Origin: Neisseria perflava | GTDB lineage: Bacteria > Pseudomonadota > Gammaproteobacteria > Burkholderiales > Neisseriaceae | DNA: 64,000 nucleotides | Reading direction: 5' to 3' | Assembly (NCBI RefSeq): GCF_002863305.2 | Contig: NZ_CP136962.1 | Location: forward strand, 744,001-808,000 | Shown here: one piece after another, positions 32,705-41,235 of the stretch | How positions within the stretch are numbered: the stretch's first letter is position 1 | Layout of the letters: each line of letters opens with the position of its first letter | Program-made: the position numbers and the translations under genes | Notes under the pieces: generated by a model | Seen by the model: the letters and a program-made list of their open reading frames with translations, nothing else | What the model was told of the DNA's origin: nothing | Databases searched by the model: none

Positions 32705-35311
32705 TTACGCTGCATTTCCTTCTAAGAAGTCTTGTGCGAAACGTTGCAACACGCCACCGGCTTCATATACCAACACTTCTTCTGCAGTATCGAGGCGACA
32801 GGTAACCGGAACTTTGACGGTTTCGCCGTTTTTACGGTGAATCACGAGGGTCAGGTCGCAGCGCGGTGTGCGTTCGCCGACAACGTCGTAGGTTTCCGTA
32901 CCGTCCAGTTGCAGGGTGTGGCGGTTGGTACCCGGTTTGAACTGCAGCGGCAACACGCCCATACCGATCAAGTTGGTGCGGTGGATACGCTCGAAGCCTT
33001 CGGCAACAATCGCTTCCACGCCGGCGAGACGTACGCCTTTTGCAGCCCAGTCGCGGCTTGAGCCTTGACCGTAGTCCGCACCGGCGATGATGATGAGCGG
33101 CTGTTTGCGGTTCATATAGGTTTCGATGGCTTCCCACATGCGCATGGTTTGGCCTTCGGGTTCAACGCGTGCCAGAGAACCTTGGCGTACGCTGCCGTCT
33201 TCGTTTCTCACCATTTCGTTAAACAGTTTCGGATTGGCGAAGGTTGCGCGTTGGGCGGTCAAGTGGTCGCCGCGGTGGGTTGCGTAAGAGTTGAAGTCTT
33301 CTTCAGGCAAACCCATTTTCGCCAAATATTCGCCTGCGGCACTGCTGGCCAAAATCGCATTGGACGGCGAGAGGTGGTCGGTGGTGATGTTGTCGGGCAA
33401 AATCGCCAGCGGACGCATACCTCTTAATGTGCGTTCCCCTGCCAGTGCGCCTTCCCAGTAAGGTGGGCGGCGGATATAGGTGGACATTGGACGCCAGTCG
33501 TACAGCGGGCTTGGTGCTTTTTGCGCTGTGTCGGTGTCAAACATTGGGATATAAACGTCGCGGAATTGTTGCGGTTTCACATATTCGGCAACGATGGCAT
33601 CGATTTCTTCGTCAGTAGGCCAGATGTCTTTCAGGCGGATTTCTTTACCGTCTGCAACGCCGAGTACGTCGTTTTCAATATCAAAACGGATGCTGCCTGC
33701 CAGCGCGTAGGCAACGACCAACGGAGGCGAAGCGAGGAAAGCCTGTTTCGCATACGGATGGATACGGCCGTCGAAGTTGCGGTTGCCTGACAATACGGCG
33801 GTGGCGTACAAATCGCGATCGATGATTTCTTTCTGGATTTTCGGATCCAGCGCGCCGCTCATGCCGTTACAGGTGGTACATGCGAAGGCAACGATACCGA
33901 AGCCGAGTTTTTCCATTTCAGGCAGCAAGCCTGCTTCTTTCAAATAGATTTCGGCTACTTTTGAACCTGGGGCAAACGAAGATTTCACCCACGGTTTGCG
34001 TTTCAAACCGAGGCGGTTGGCATTGCGTGCCAACAGCGCGGCGGCGACAACGTTGCGTGGATTGGAAGTATTGGTACATGAAGTAATCGCGGCAATAATC
34101 ACTGCACCGTCTGGCATTTGGCCGTCTGAAGGCTCTTCGTAAGGTTTAGCCAAGCCTTTGCTGGCCAAATCGGCGGTCGCAAAACGGGCATGCGGGTTAC
34201 TTGGGCCTGCCATGTTGCGCGTTACGCTGCTCAAATCAAATTTCAATACGCGAGGATAAACGGCGGTTTTCAAAGCATCTGCCCACAAGCCTGCAGTTTT
34301 GGCGTAGGTTTCCACCAATTTCACTTGTGCATCGTCGCGGCCGGTCAGTTTCAAATAATCAATGGTTTGCTCATCAATAGCGAACATCGCGGCAGTCGCG
34401 CCGAACTCAGGAGTCATGTTGGAAATAGTGGCACGGTCGCCGATAGACAGGCTTCTTGCGCCCTCACCGAAAAATTCGACAAATGCGCCAACCACGCGCT
34501 CTTTACGCAAAAATTCAGTCAGTGCCAACACGATGTCGGTGGCAGTAATACCCGGCTGGCGTTTACCGGTCAGCTCAACGCCGACAATATCAGGCAGACG
34601 CATCATGGAGGCACGTCCCAACATCACGGTTTCGGCTTCCAAACCGCCCACGCCTACGGAAATCACGCCCAATGAATCGACGTGCGGCGTGTGTGAGTCT
34701 GTACCGACGCAGGTATCAGGGAATGCTACGCCGTTTTTGACTTGGACAACCGGCGACATTTTTTCCAAGTTGATTTGGTGCATAATGCCGTTGCCCGCCG
34801 GAATCACGTCCACATTTTCAAATGCGGTTTTTGTCCAGTTGATGAAGTGGAAACGGTCTTCGTTACGTCTGTCTTCGATTTCGCGGTTTTTGCGGAAAGC
34901 ATCGGGATCGTAACCGCCGCATTCAACGGCCAGAGAGTGGTCGACGATGAGCTGGGTTTGCACTACCGGATTCACTTTGGAAGGATCGCCGCCTTTTTCG
35001 GCAATCGCATCGCGCAGGCCTGCCAAATCCACCAACGCTGTCTGACCCAGAATATCGTGACACACCACGCGCGCCGGATACCAAGGGAAGTCGATTTCCT
35101 GTTTTCCCTCAATCAGCTGACCCAGCCAGCTTTGCAGCGTAGGCAGGTCGACTTTGTCTGCGCGGTTGACCAAGTTCTCAGCCAAGATGCGACTCGTATA
35201 AGGCAGCTTGTCGTAAGAGCCTGGTTTGATATCTTCACACGCCTGACGCGCGTCGTAATATTCCAAATCCGTACCGGGCAAAGCTTTGCGGTAGCGTTGG
35301 TTGGCAGTCAT
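32705..35311 (-). CDS. acnD: 2-methylcitrate dehydratase, Fe/S-dependent (AcnD)
   Basis: Aconitase-superfamily enzyme dehydrating 2-methylcitrate to a 2-methylaconitate isomer. Length 868 residues, normal for AcnD. Fe-S ligands are visible in ITSCTNTSNPRNV and FACTTCNGMSG, with the earlier substrate loop CVGTDSHTPHVDSLGVISVG and C-terminal YGQGSSRDWAAKGVRLAGVE (swivel domain). The frame is open ~67 codons further, but the ATG at 35311 follows AGGAGAACC and begins MTANQRYRKALPGTDLEYYD as in relatives. Lies between prpC and prpF, fitting the prpB-prpC-acnD-prpF order. Confidence 0.95.
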   Translation of the reverse strand: MTANQRYRKALPGTDLEYYDARQACEDIKPGSYDKLPYTSRILAENLVNRADKVDLPTLQSWLGQLIEGKQEIDFPWYPARVVCHDILGQTALVDLAGLRDAIAEKGGDPSKVNPVVQTQLIVDHSLAVECGGYDPDAFRKNREIEDRRNEDRFHFINWTKTAFENVDVIPAGNGIMHQINLEKMSPVVQVKNGVAFPDTCVGTDSHTPHVDSLGVISVGVGGLEAETVMLGRASMMRLPDIVGVELTGKRQPGITATDIVLALTEFLRKERVVGAFVEFFGEGARSLSIGDRATISNMTPEFGATAAMFAIDEQTIDYLKLTGRDDAQVKLVETYAKTAGLWADALKTAVYPRVLKFDLSSVTRNMAGPSNPHARFATADLASKGLAKPYEEPSDGQMPDGAVIIAAITSCTNTSNPRNVVAAALLARNANRLGLKRKPWVKSSFAPGSKVAEIYLKEAGLLPEMEKLGFGIVAFACTTCNGMSGALDPKIQKEIIDRDLYATAVLSGNRNFDGRIHPYAKQAFLASPPLVVAYALAGSIRFDIENDVLGVADGKEIRLKDIWPTDEEIDAIVAEYVKPQQFRDVYIPMFDTDTAQKAPSPLYDWRPMSTYIRRPPYWEGALAGERTLRGMRPLAILPDNITTDHLSPSNAILASSAAGEYLAKMGLPEEDFNSYATHRGDHLTAQRATFANPKLFNEMVRNEDGSVRQGSLARVEPEGQTMRMWEAIETYMNRKQPLIIIAGADYGQGSSRDWAAKGVRLAGVEAIVAEGFERIHRTNLIGMGVLPLQFKPGTNRHTLQLDGTETYDVVGERTPRCDLTLVIHRKNGETVKVPVTCRLDTAEEVLVYEAGGVLQRFAQDFLEGNAA

Positions 35312-35351
35312 GTCGGTTCTCCTAAATCTATTCTTTTTTTTTGGTTTTGGA

Positions 35352-35395
35352 GTTTCAGACGGCCTGTTGATTCGGACCTTGAGGCCGTCTGAAAC
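35352..35395. terminator. DUS inverted repeat between prpC and acnD
   Basis: GTTTCAGACGGCCT and AGGCCGTCTGAAAC arms with a 16-base loop. Confidence 0.55.
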
Positions 35396-35470
35396 CATGA
35401 ATTCTGTTTTATTGCTTGTTGTCTGAAATCTATTCGCGGTATGAAAAAAAATTGCTGCTCCGCTACCATC

Positions 35471-35561
35471 ATTCCCGTATAGACGGAAATCCAAACTTAA
35501 ATCTTTCAGCACTCTTTACAGCAGAACATTTCAACTTTTGAATTTCTGCCTGTATGGGAAT
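35471..35561. repeat. dRS3-like inverted pair (NIME-type element)
   Basis: ATTCCCGTATAGACGGAAAT (35471-35490) and the inverted ATTTCTGCCTGTATGGGAAT (35542-35561) match the 20-bp dRS3 pattern (ATTCCC-N8-GGGAAT) with one mismatch each and bracket ~50 bp. This is the form of Neisseria intergenic mosaic elements. The remaining prpC-acnD gap holds only the DUS pair and low-complexity sequence. Confidence 0.7.
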
Positions 35562-35716
35562 GACGACAGCAGAGCAGCATGTTTTCCAAACGGCCGGCTC
35601 TCTCTCTCTCGCATACTGCACTAGGCCGTCGAAAAACGAAAACTTAATTTATTCATTATTTTCAAACGGCATTTCGAGATGGGGCGGGCTGGCGGCCCAC
35701 CCTGCTGTTACGCGTA

Positions 35717-36871
35717 TTAGCGGTTTTCAATCTCCACGAATGCCAAATCTTCAGGGCCTGTGTAGTTTGCGCTCGGACGGATGATTTTGCCGTCTTTGCG
35801 TTGCTCGAGAACGTGTGCGCTCCAACCGGTTGTACGGGAAATTACGAACAGCGGTGTGAACATAGCGGTCGGTACGCCCAATTTTTGGTAGGAAACGGCA
35901 GAGAACCAGTCCAGATTCGGGAACATTTTTTTCTCTTCCCACATCACGCTTTCCAAACGTTCGGCAATGTCAAAGAGGCGCATATCGCCGGTTTCTTTGC
36001 TCAAACCGCGTGCCACTTCTTTAATGACAACGTTGCGAGGGTCGGAGATGGTGTACACCGGATGACCGAAACCGATCACGATTTCTTTGCGGCCGATGCG
36101 TTCGCGGATGTCGGCTTCGGCTTCGTCGGCATTGCGGTAGCGTTTTTGAATATCGTAAGCCACTTCGTTCGCGCCGCCGTGTTTCGGGCCTTTCAACGCG
36201 CCGATTGCACCGGTAATGCAGGAGTACATATCAGAGCCTGTACCGGCAATCACGCGGGCGGTGAAGGTAGAAGCGTTGAACTCGTGTTCGGCATACAGAA
36301 TCAGTGAAACGTGCATGGCTTTGATGTGTGATTCGCTTGGGCGTTTGCCGTGCAACAGGTGCAGGAAATGACCGCCAATGGTCTCTTCGTCGCTTTCAAC
36401 TTCAATGCGTTTGCCGTTGTGCGAATATTGATACCAGTACAAGAGGATGCTGCCGAGGCTGGCGATCAGTTTGTCGGCGATGTCGCGCGCTTCACTTTCC
36501 GGATGGCTTTCACGTTCAGGATGAACGCAACCCAGCATGGATACACCGGTACGCATCACGTCCATCGGATGGGTATGTGCAGGCAGGCTTTCCAAAACTT
36601 TGATCACACGGATAGGCAGGCCGCGCATAGATTTGAGTTTGGTTTTATAAGCAGCCAGCTCGAATTTATTGGGCAGATGGCCGTGAATCAGCAGGTGGGC
36701 GACTTCTTCAAACTCGCATTTTTGTGCCAAATCCAGAATGTCGTAACCGCGATAGCTCAAATCGTTGCCGGTACGGCCAACGGTACACAATTCGGTATTA
36801 CCGGCCGCAACGCCAGAAAGCGCAACGGATTTTTTAGGTTTGAAAGTCGGGGTTTGAGTAGTTGCAGTCAT
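35717..36871 (-). CDS. prpC: 2-methylcitrate synthase
   Basis: Condenses propionyl-CoA with oxaloacetate. The 384-residue length matches PrpC rather than the ~430-residue GltA. Citrate-synthase motifs are seen: [39 protein letters not shown] (His catalytic region), [18 protein letters not shown] and [20 protein letters not shown] (second catalytic His), with a late Asp region at [20 protein letters not shown]. Start preceded by AAAGGAGAAA. Located between prpB and acnD. Confidence 0.95.
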   Translation of the reverse strand: MTATTQTPTFKPKKSVALSGVAAGNTELCTVGRTGNDLSYRGYDILDLAQKCEFEEVAHLLIHGHLPNKFELAAYKTKLKSMRGLPIRVIKVLESLPAHTHPMDVMRTGVSMLGCVHPERESHPESEARDIADKLIASLGSILLYWYQYSHNGKRIEVESDEETIGGHFLHLLHGKRPSESHIKAMHVSLILYAEHEFNASTFTARVIAGTGSDMYSCITGAIGALKGPKHGGANEVAYDIQKRYRNADEAEADIRERIGRKEIVIGFGHPVYTISDPRNVVIKEVARGLSKETGDMRLFDIAERLESVMWEEKKMFPNLDWFSAVSYQKLGVPTAMFTPLFVISRTTGWSAHVLEQRKDGKIIRPSANYTGPEDLAFVEIENR

Positions 36872-36905
36872 GGTATTTCTCCTTTGTATTTTTATGGGTT
36901 TTATT

Positions 36906-36947
36906 TTTCAGACGGCCGATGCGGATTTGTTGAAAGGCCGTCTGAAA
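36906..36947. terminator. DUS inverted repeat between prpB and prpC
   Basis: TTTCAGACGGCC and GGCCGTCTGAAA arms with an 18-base loop. Confidence 0.55.
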
Positions 36948-36955
36948 GCGGTTAC

Positions 36956-37834
36956 TTATTTTTGAAACAATTTATCCAGTTTTTGCTCGAAGGCATGATA
37001 GTTCAGATGCTCGTACAGCTCGGCACGGGTTTGCATACTGTCAACCACTGCGGCCTGAGTGCCATCGCGCATAATCGCTTCATAAACATTCAGAGCGGCT
37101 TTGCTTGCTGCGCGGAACGATGACAGCGGATACAGTACCAGCGACACGCCGTTTTCAGCCAGCTCGCTTTGGGTATAAAGCGGAGTGGAACCAAACTCAG
37201 TAATGTTGGCCAATACAGGTACTTTCACTGCATCTGCAAATTGGCGGTACATTTTCAAATCGGTCATGGCTTCAGGGAAAATCATGTCCGCACCGGCTTC
37301 GACACAAGCTTGGGCGCGTTCAATAGCGGCATCCAAACCTTCTACCGCCAGCGCATCGGTACGCGCCATAATCACGAAGTTCTCATCAACGCGGGCATCT
37401 ACGGCAGCTTTGATACGGTCGACCATTTCATCTTTAGAAACGATGGCTTTGTTCGGACGGTGGCCGCAGCGTTTTTGCGCTACCTGATCTTCGATGTGAA
37501 CCGCTGCAACACCAGCGCGTTCAAAGTTACGAATAGTACGGGCAATATTGAATGCACCGCCCCAACCTACATCGATGTCCACCAGCAAAGGGGTATCTAC
37601 ATTGTCCGTAATGCGTCGCGCGTCGATCAGCACATCTTCCATTGTGGTAATGCCCAAATCAGGGATACCGCAAGAGCAGGCTGCCACGCCGCCGCCAGAC
37701 AGATAGATTGCTTTGAAACCGCTTTGGGTAGCCAATCGTGCAAAATAAGCATTGACGCAACCGACTACGGCAAGAGGATTTGATTCTTTCACGGCTTGGC
37801 GGAAACGCGCTCCGGCAGAGTGTTGACTCATCAT
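36956..37834 (-). CDS. prpB: 2-methylisocitrate lyase
   Basis: Cleaves 2-methylisocitrate to pyruvate and succinate, the last step of the methylcitrate cycle. The 292-residue protein has [40 protein letters not shown] (Mg-binding Asp) and the isocitrate-lyase-family KRCGHRPNK with the catalytic Cys near residue 122, then [13 protein letters not shown]. Start after AAAGGAGAAAT; the second Met is equally possible. First gene of the prp operon. A long 5' region contains a promoter, a short leader ORF and a hairpin (38321-38097). Confidence 0.95.
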   Translation of the reverse strand: MMSQHSAGARFRQAVKESNPLAVVGCVNAYFARLATQSGFKAIYLSGGGVAACSCGIPDLGITTMEDVLIDARRITDNVDTPLLVDIDVGWGGAFNIARTIRNFERAGVAAVHIEDQVAQKRCGHRPNKAIVSKDEMVDRIKAAVDARVDENFVIMARTDALAVEGLDAAIERAQACVEAGADMIFPEAMTDLKMYRQFADAVKVPVLANITEFGSTPLYTQSELAENGVSLVLYPLSSFRAASKAALNVYEAIMRDGTQAAVVDSMQTRAELYEHLNYHAFEQKLDKLFQK

Positions 37835-38096
37835 ATTTCTCCTTTATAGACTTTTTTCAGTATTAATCGGACGGCTCAGTTTTTCACAACTTGAAACGAA
37901 CCGTTTAAAAAGAAACAATCGTTCTAAAAACTGTTTTCAGACGGCCTATAAAATTTCCATTATCAACCATCTAAAAATTTAAAATTAATAAAAACAAATA
38001 GTTATCAAAACCAATAAATATAATAAGGCTGAAGCGGAGGCGTTTGTTTTTTAAATATTATTAATCAGTATATGAATGCAACAGGGGAAAGAAGTT

Positions 38097-38142
38097 TTAA
38101 AACCCGAAGTGTTTGAAGGAATGCGGAAACTGGATTCGGGTT
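38097..38142 (-). terminator. attenuator-like hairpin in the prpB 5' region
   Basis: On the minus strand AACCCGAA (38142-38135) pairs with TTCGGGTT (38108-38101), followed by TT and then AAAA. It begins 8 bases after the leader ORF stop codon, the position of a classical attenuator. Confidence 0.45.
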
Positions 38143-38150
38143 GAGAGCCT

Positions 38151-38246
38151 TCAGACCGCCGCGACTGGCAATAAGCAGACGACGACGGGATCGGCGGAGA
38201 GAGGGGAAAATCTATAACAAGAGAGAGTGGTTTGATACAGATTCAT
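38151..38246 (-). CDS. putative leader peptide upstream of prpB
   Basis: A 31-codon ORF with a proper ribosome binding site (AAAGGAA, 38261-38255, 8 bases upstream of the ATG at 38246). The peptide begins MNLYQTTLSCYRF and ends DPVVVCLLPVAAV: five Val and two Leu among the last eleven residues. The stop TGA lies inside a DUS-like GCGGTCTGAA. It is preceded by a good promoter (38321-38293) and followed at once by a hairpin. This is the layout of a branched-chain-type attenuation leader, though the next gene is prpB 316 bp further on. Too short for conservation to be judged by eye; role inferred from layout only. Confidence 0.5.
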   Translation of the reverse strand: MNLYQTTLSCYRFSPLSADPVVVCLLPVAAV

Positions 38247-38292
38247 GATGATGTTCCTTTGTAGTGCGATGTAGTTTTTATTTATGGAAACA

Positions 38293-38321
38293 AATTTAAA
38301 AAATAAAACCGGTCTTGTCAA
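38293..38321 (-). promoter_or_regulatory. promoter of the prpB leader
   Basis: On the minus strand TTGACA (38321-38316), a 17-base spacer, then TAAATT (38298-38293). The -35 overlaps a plus-strand TTGTCA with an AATTAT at 17 bases (38338-38343), so transcription could be divergent. Confidence 0.6.
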
Positions 38322-38390
38322 ACACTTTTTTCAAAAAAATTATAAAAAATTCAGTTATTAATAAACGATTTTTTTGCAACAAATGTAAAA

Positions 38391-38443
38391 AACGGACAGG
38401 CAGCACCACATCAAATCCTTATGTGGCCTAGCTTCTGTCCGTT
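38391..38443. terminator. two-tier hairpin, terminator or small-RNA 3' end
   Basis: AACGGACAG (38391-38399) pairs with CTGTCCGTT (38435-38443), and inside it CCACAT (38406-38411) pairs with ATGTGG (38421-38426) around the loop CAAATCCTT. On the minus strand the stem is followed by six T. The rest of 37835-38591 holds the prp leader described above, AT-rich sequence and a DUS; no other gene is seen. Confidence 0.6.
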
Positions 38444-38533
38444 TTATTCTTTTGGCTTATAGTCAGAATGATTGTAAACAATCTGTCTAAAAATAATTTA
38501 TAATTGATTCATTTATAAAGAACTTTTAAATAT

Positions 38534-38580
38534 ACGTCTGAAAAAATTAAAATTTTTGCCTTTAAATTTTCAGACGGCCT
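38534..38580. terminator. DUS hairpin after the 38592-39014 gene
   Basis: CGTCTGAAAAAATT and AAATTTTCAGACG arms; the minus-strand gene ends just to the right. Confidence 0.6.
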
Positions 38581-38591
38581 TTGCATGATGA

Positions 38592-39014
38592 CTACTCTGC
38601 ACTAAATGCCGTCTGAAAAGTTTGTTTGCCAATAGTAATGTCGGCAGTGTAATCATGGCGGCCTTCGACGCAAAACGGCAAACGGATTTGCGCAGCCTGC
38701 CAACTTTGTGGCGATTGTTGCGTCAGGTTATAGCGGTTGAAACCCATATCCATGTTTTTCATACTGAAACTGATACTGACCGCGCCCGTATTCTTCGGCA
38801 CATTCTCCACCACAATATCAAACGGCTCGTGCGTATTGATAGAGGTCGCACGCACTTTTGAACCGTCAGGCAGGACGCAGCCTTGTATTAAATTACATTC
38901 GACTACATTCGCTTTTATCTGTTGCCGCTGCCACCAATCCAAAAGCAGCAGTTTGGCCGCCGCAAACACAATCAGTAAAACAGCGGCAATCAGTAGTTTT
39001 TGATTTTTACTCAT
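38592..39014 (-). CDS. conserved hypothetical membrane-anchored protein
   Basis: A 140-residue protein with one N-terminal membrane helix (LLIAAVLLIVFAAAKLLLLD) and a periplasmic domain containing VECNLIQGCVLPDGS and RLPFCVEGRHDYTADITIG, with three cysteines likely to form a disulfide. The FDIVVENVPKNTGAVSISFS stretch suggests a small beta-sandwich. The start at 39014 is one base after the mutT-like stop, so the two are co-translated. Function unknown. Confidence 0.72.
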   Translation of the reverse strand: MSKNQKLLIAAVLLIVFAAAKLLLLDWWQRQQIKANVVECNLIQGCVLPDGSKVRATSINTHEPFDIVVENVPKNTGAVSISFSMKNMDMGFNRYNLTQQSPQSWQAAQIRLPFCVEGRHDYTADITIGKQTFQTAFSAE

Positions 39015-39015
39015 T

Positions 39016-39822
39016 TCAGACGGCCTCAATGTCATTATCGGTCAAAACGGCATGCGCACCCATGCTCTGCCACTGTTCGCGATAAATGGAGACCATGCTT
39101 TCCGGAGCCGCCACAATCAGCGGCATCGCCACGCCTTGTGCCAAAATATCGACAACTTGCTTGGCTGCCGCTTCATTCGCCACTTTCCAAACGACAGCAT
39201 CGGCATTTTGCACCTGCTGCCATTGTTCGGCGTTTTCAATGATTGGCCACACGCTGGGCGCTTCTATCGGTTCGCCTTGTTGCCAATCGGCAAAATCCAG
39301 CAATACGGCAGATGCGGTTTGATGCTGAGCCGACATATACGGCACAACATGATATTCGCCCATGCTGTTTTGACCGCTCAAGCCGCTTTTCAGACGGCCT
39401 TGAAGCTGGCGCGGAATAGAGAGGGAACGTAATAATGCGCTATTGGCAGGCAACATCGGCGCAACGGTAAAATCCCCTGCCTTTTGCCATGCCCATTTCT
39501 GCCCTTCCCTCGATTGGATTTCTCCCGTCCATTGGTCAGCTTCCACCCATAAAAAATGCAGGCGTACATGTGCGTGTTCGTAGGAATGGACTTTGGTCAG
39601 CCACGGCGTAGCGGCAAGGATACGGATGCCGAGTTCTTCTTCAAACTCGCGCTGCAAGGCTTGGAAGTTGGTTTCGCCCGCTTCGACTTTGCCGCCTGCA
39701 AATTCCCAATAACCGGCATACGGTTTGCCCTCTGGGCGGGAACTGAGCAGGTAGCGGCCGTTTTGGTCGAGTAAAATTCCGGCAACCACTTGCACCAATG
39801 GACGTGTGTCTTCAGTCATCAT
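39016..39822 (-). CDS. Nudix hydrolase (MutT) with C-terminal ThiE-like domain
   Basis: Residues 1-135 form a MutT/8-oxo-dGTPase Nudix domain; the Nudix box occupies residues 43-65 (GGKVEAGE ... REFEEELGI), all key Glu residues present. Residues ~160-268 look like a degenerate thiamin-phosphate-synthase barrel half, as in several MutT fusions of beta- and gammaproteobacteria. Expected to remove oxidised nucleotides from the pool. The last codons and stop (GCC GTC TGA) are part of a DUS, which also supplies the spacing to the next gene. Confidence 0.87.
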   Translation of the reverse strand: MMTEDTRPLVQVVAGILLDQNGRYLLSSRPEGKPYAGYWEFAGGKVEAGETNFQALQREFEEELGIRILAATPWLTKVHSYEHAHVRLHFLWVEADQWTGEIQSREGQKWAWQKAGDFTVAPMLPANSALLRSLSIPRQLQGRLKSGLSGQNSMGEYHVVPYMSAQHQTASAVLLDFADWQQGEPIEAPSVWPIIENAEQWQQVQNADAVVWKVANEAAAKQVVDILAQGVAMPLIVAAPESMVSIYREQWQSMGAHAVLTDNDIEAV

Positions 39823-39926
39823 GAGATTATTCTTATATGCGGCAGGCAGTGATACCTGCCAATTTATACGTACAAAAACGATGTCGGGCCTATACGCCCG
39901 ACCTTCAACAAATACCTAACCCTTCA

Positions 39927-39957
39927 GGCCGTCTGAAAAGGATTTTCTATTTCAGAC
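39927..39957. terminator. DUS hairpin after acpS
   Basis: GTCTGAAA and TTTCAGAC arms, about 16 bases downstream of the acpS stop on the minus strand. Confidence 0.55.
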
Positions 39958-39972
39958 TACTTAAATCCGGCC

Positions 39973-40350
39973 TTATTTTTCCGCAATGACAAAAGCCATA
40001 ACGGTATCCTCTTCATCGCTCATACTGAGATGGCAACTTCGGATACCCTGCTCTTCCAACCATTTGGTCAAAGCCGGTGCAAAAAATAACTCAGGTTTGC
40101 CTAATGCGTCATGTCCGACACCGATATTGCGGAAAGACACTACGCCGCGTATGCCCGTACCGACGGCTTTGGCAAAAGCCTCTTTGGCGGCAAAGCGTTT
40201 GGCAAGATAGTTGACCGGTTTGCCTGCCTGCGGAAACTCCAACAGCTCTTCCGGGCTGAGAATGCGTTGCGCAAATGCCAGTCCGAATTTTTTGTTCAGG
40301 CGGATAATGCGTTTGAGGGAAACAATGTCTGTACCGATTCCGTAAATCAT
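39973..40350 (-). CDS. acpS: holo-[acyl-carrier-protein] synthase
   Basis: Transfers 4'-phosphopantetheine from CoA to apo-ACP. The 125-residue length and the motifs MIYGIGTDIVSLKRI (Mg-binding Asp8) and AKRFAAKEAFAKAVG (Glu and Lys of the active site) are diagnostic. It is the last gene of recO-pdxJ-acpS, the same order as in many Gram-negatives. Confidence 0.96.
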   Translation of the reverse strand: MIYGIGTDIVSLKRIIRLNKKFGLAFAQRILSPEELLEFPQAGKPVNYLAKRFAAKEAFAKAVGTGIRGVVSFRNIGVGHDALGKPELFFAPALTKWLEEQGIRSCHLSMSDEEDTVMAFVIAEK

Positions 40351-40438
40351 GGGTCTGCTCCTTGTTTAAATAGTCAGGCCGTCTGAAAGTGTGAATACCG
40401 GCCAAAGCAAACCGCTTTAGCCGGTATGGCTGATGCCG

Positions 40439-41167
40439 TTAAGGCAGCATTCTGGCTCTGAACATGACTTCCTTCATTTGGCGGACTGCTTCAGGCAGGC
40501 CGAGGAAGAGTGCTTGGGAAATCAGCGAATGGCCGATGTTCAGTTCGCGGATGGCGAGGATTTGAGCAATCGGCGTAACGTTGTGAATGGTCAGGCCGTG
40601 TCCGGCATTGACGACCAAACCCAAATCGCTGGCGTAATGCGCGCCGTTTTGAATCCGCTCGAATTGTTTCATTTGCTCGGTGTGGCTGTGCGCATCGGCA
40701 TACGCACCGGTGTGCAACTCAATAACGGGTGCGCCGACATCATAAGCGGCTTGGATTTGCGCGTTGTCGGCATCGATAAACAAGGACACGCGGATGCCTG
40801 CGTCGGTCAAGATTTTAGTAAACTCGGCCACTTTATCCTGTTGCGCCAATACGTCCAAACCGCCTTCGGTGGTTACTTCTTGACGTTTTTCAGGCACGAG
40901 GCACACATCTTCCGGCATGACGTTGAGCGCGTTTTCCAGCATTTCTTCCGTCAGCGCCATTTCCAAATTCAGGCGCGTGCGGATGGCGTTTTTAACGGCA
41001 AACACGTCCGCATCTTTAATATGGCGGCGGTCTTCACGCAAGTGCATGGTAATCAAATCTGCGCCGTGGGTTTCTGCAATCAGCGCCGCTTCGACAGGGC
41101 TGGGATAAATCGTACCGCGCGCATTGCGGACGGTGGCAATATGGTCGATGTTTACGCCTAACAACAT
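40439..41167 (-). CDS. pdxJ: pyridoxine 5'-phosphate synthase
   Basis: Condenses deoxyxylulose 5-phosphate and aminoacetone phosphate in vitamin B6 synthesis. The 242-residue TIM barrel has [32 protein letters not shown] (catalytic His/Glu), [33 protein letters not shown] and [13 protein letters not shown]. Upstream recO and downstream acpS support the assignment. Confidence 0.96.
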   Translation of the reverse strand: MLLGVNIDHIATVRNARGTIYPSPVEAALIAETHGADLITMHLREDRRHIKDADVFAVKNAIRTRLNLEMALTEEMLENALNVMPEDVCLVPEKRQEVTTEGGLDVLAQQDKVAEFTKILTDAGIRVSLFIDADNAQIQAAYDVGAPVIELHTGAYADAHSHTEQMKQFERIQNGAHYASDLGLVVNAGHGLTIHNVTPIAQILAIRELNIGHSLISQALFLGLPEAVRQMKEVMFRARMLP

Positions 41168-41187
41168 AATAATGTCCTTTCATTAAG

Positions 41188-41231
41188 GTTTCAGACGGCC
41201 TGAGCCTTTACCTATCAAATGCCGTCTGAAA
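41188..41231. terminator. DUS inverted repeat between recO and pdxJ
   Basis: TTTCAGACGGC and GCCGTCTGAAA arms with a ~22-base loop; a weak terminator. Confidence 0.5.
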
Positions 41232-41235
41232 AAAT

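Noticed and set aside
40433..41161. A 242-codon open frame exactly antisense to pdxJ
   Set aside because: Coincident ends are a codon-bias effect; pdxJ motifs are complete on the minus strand.
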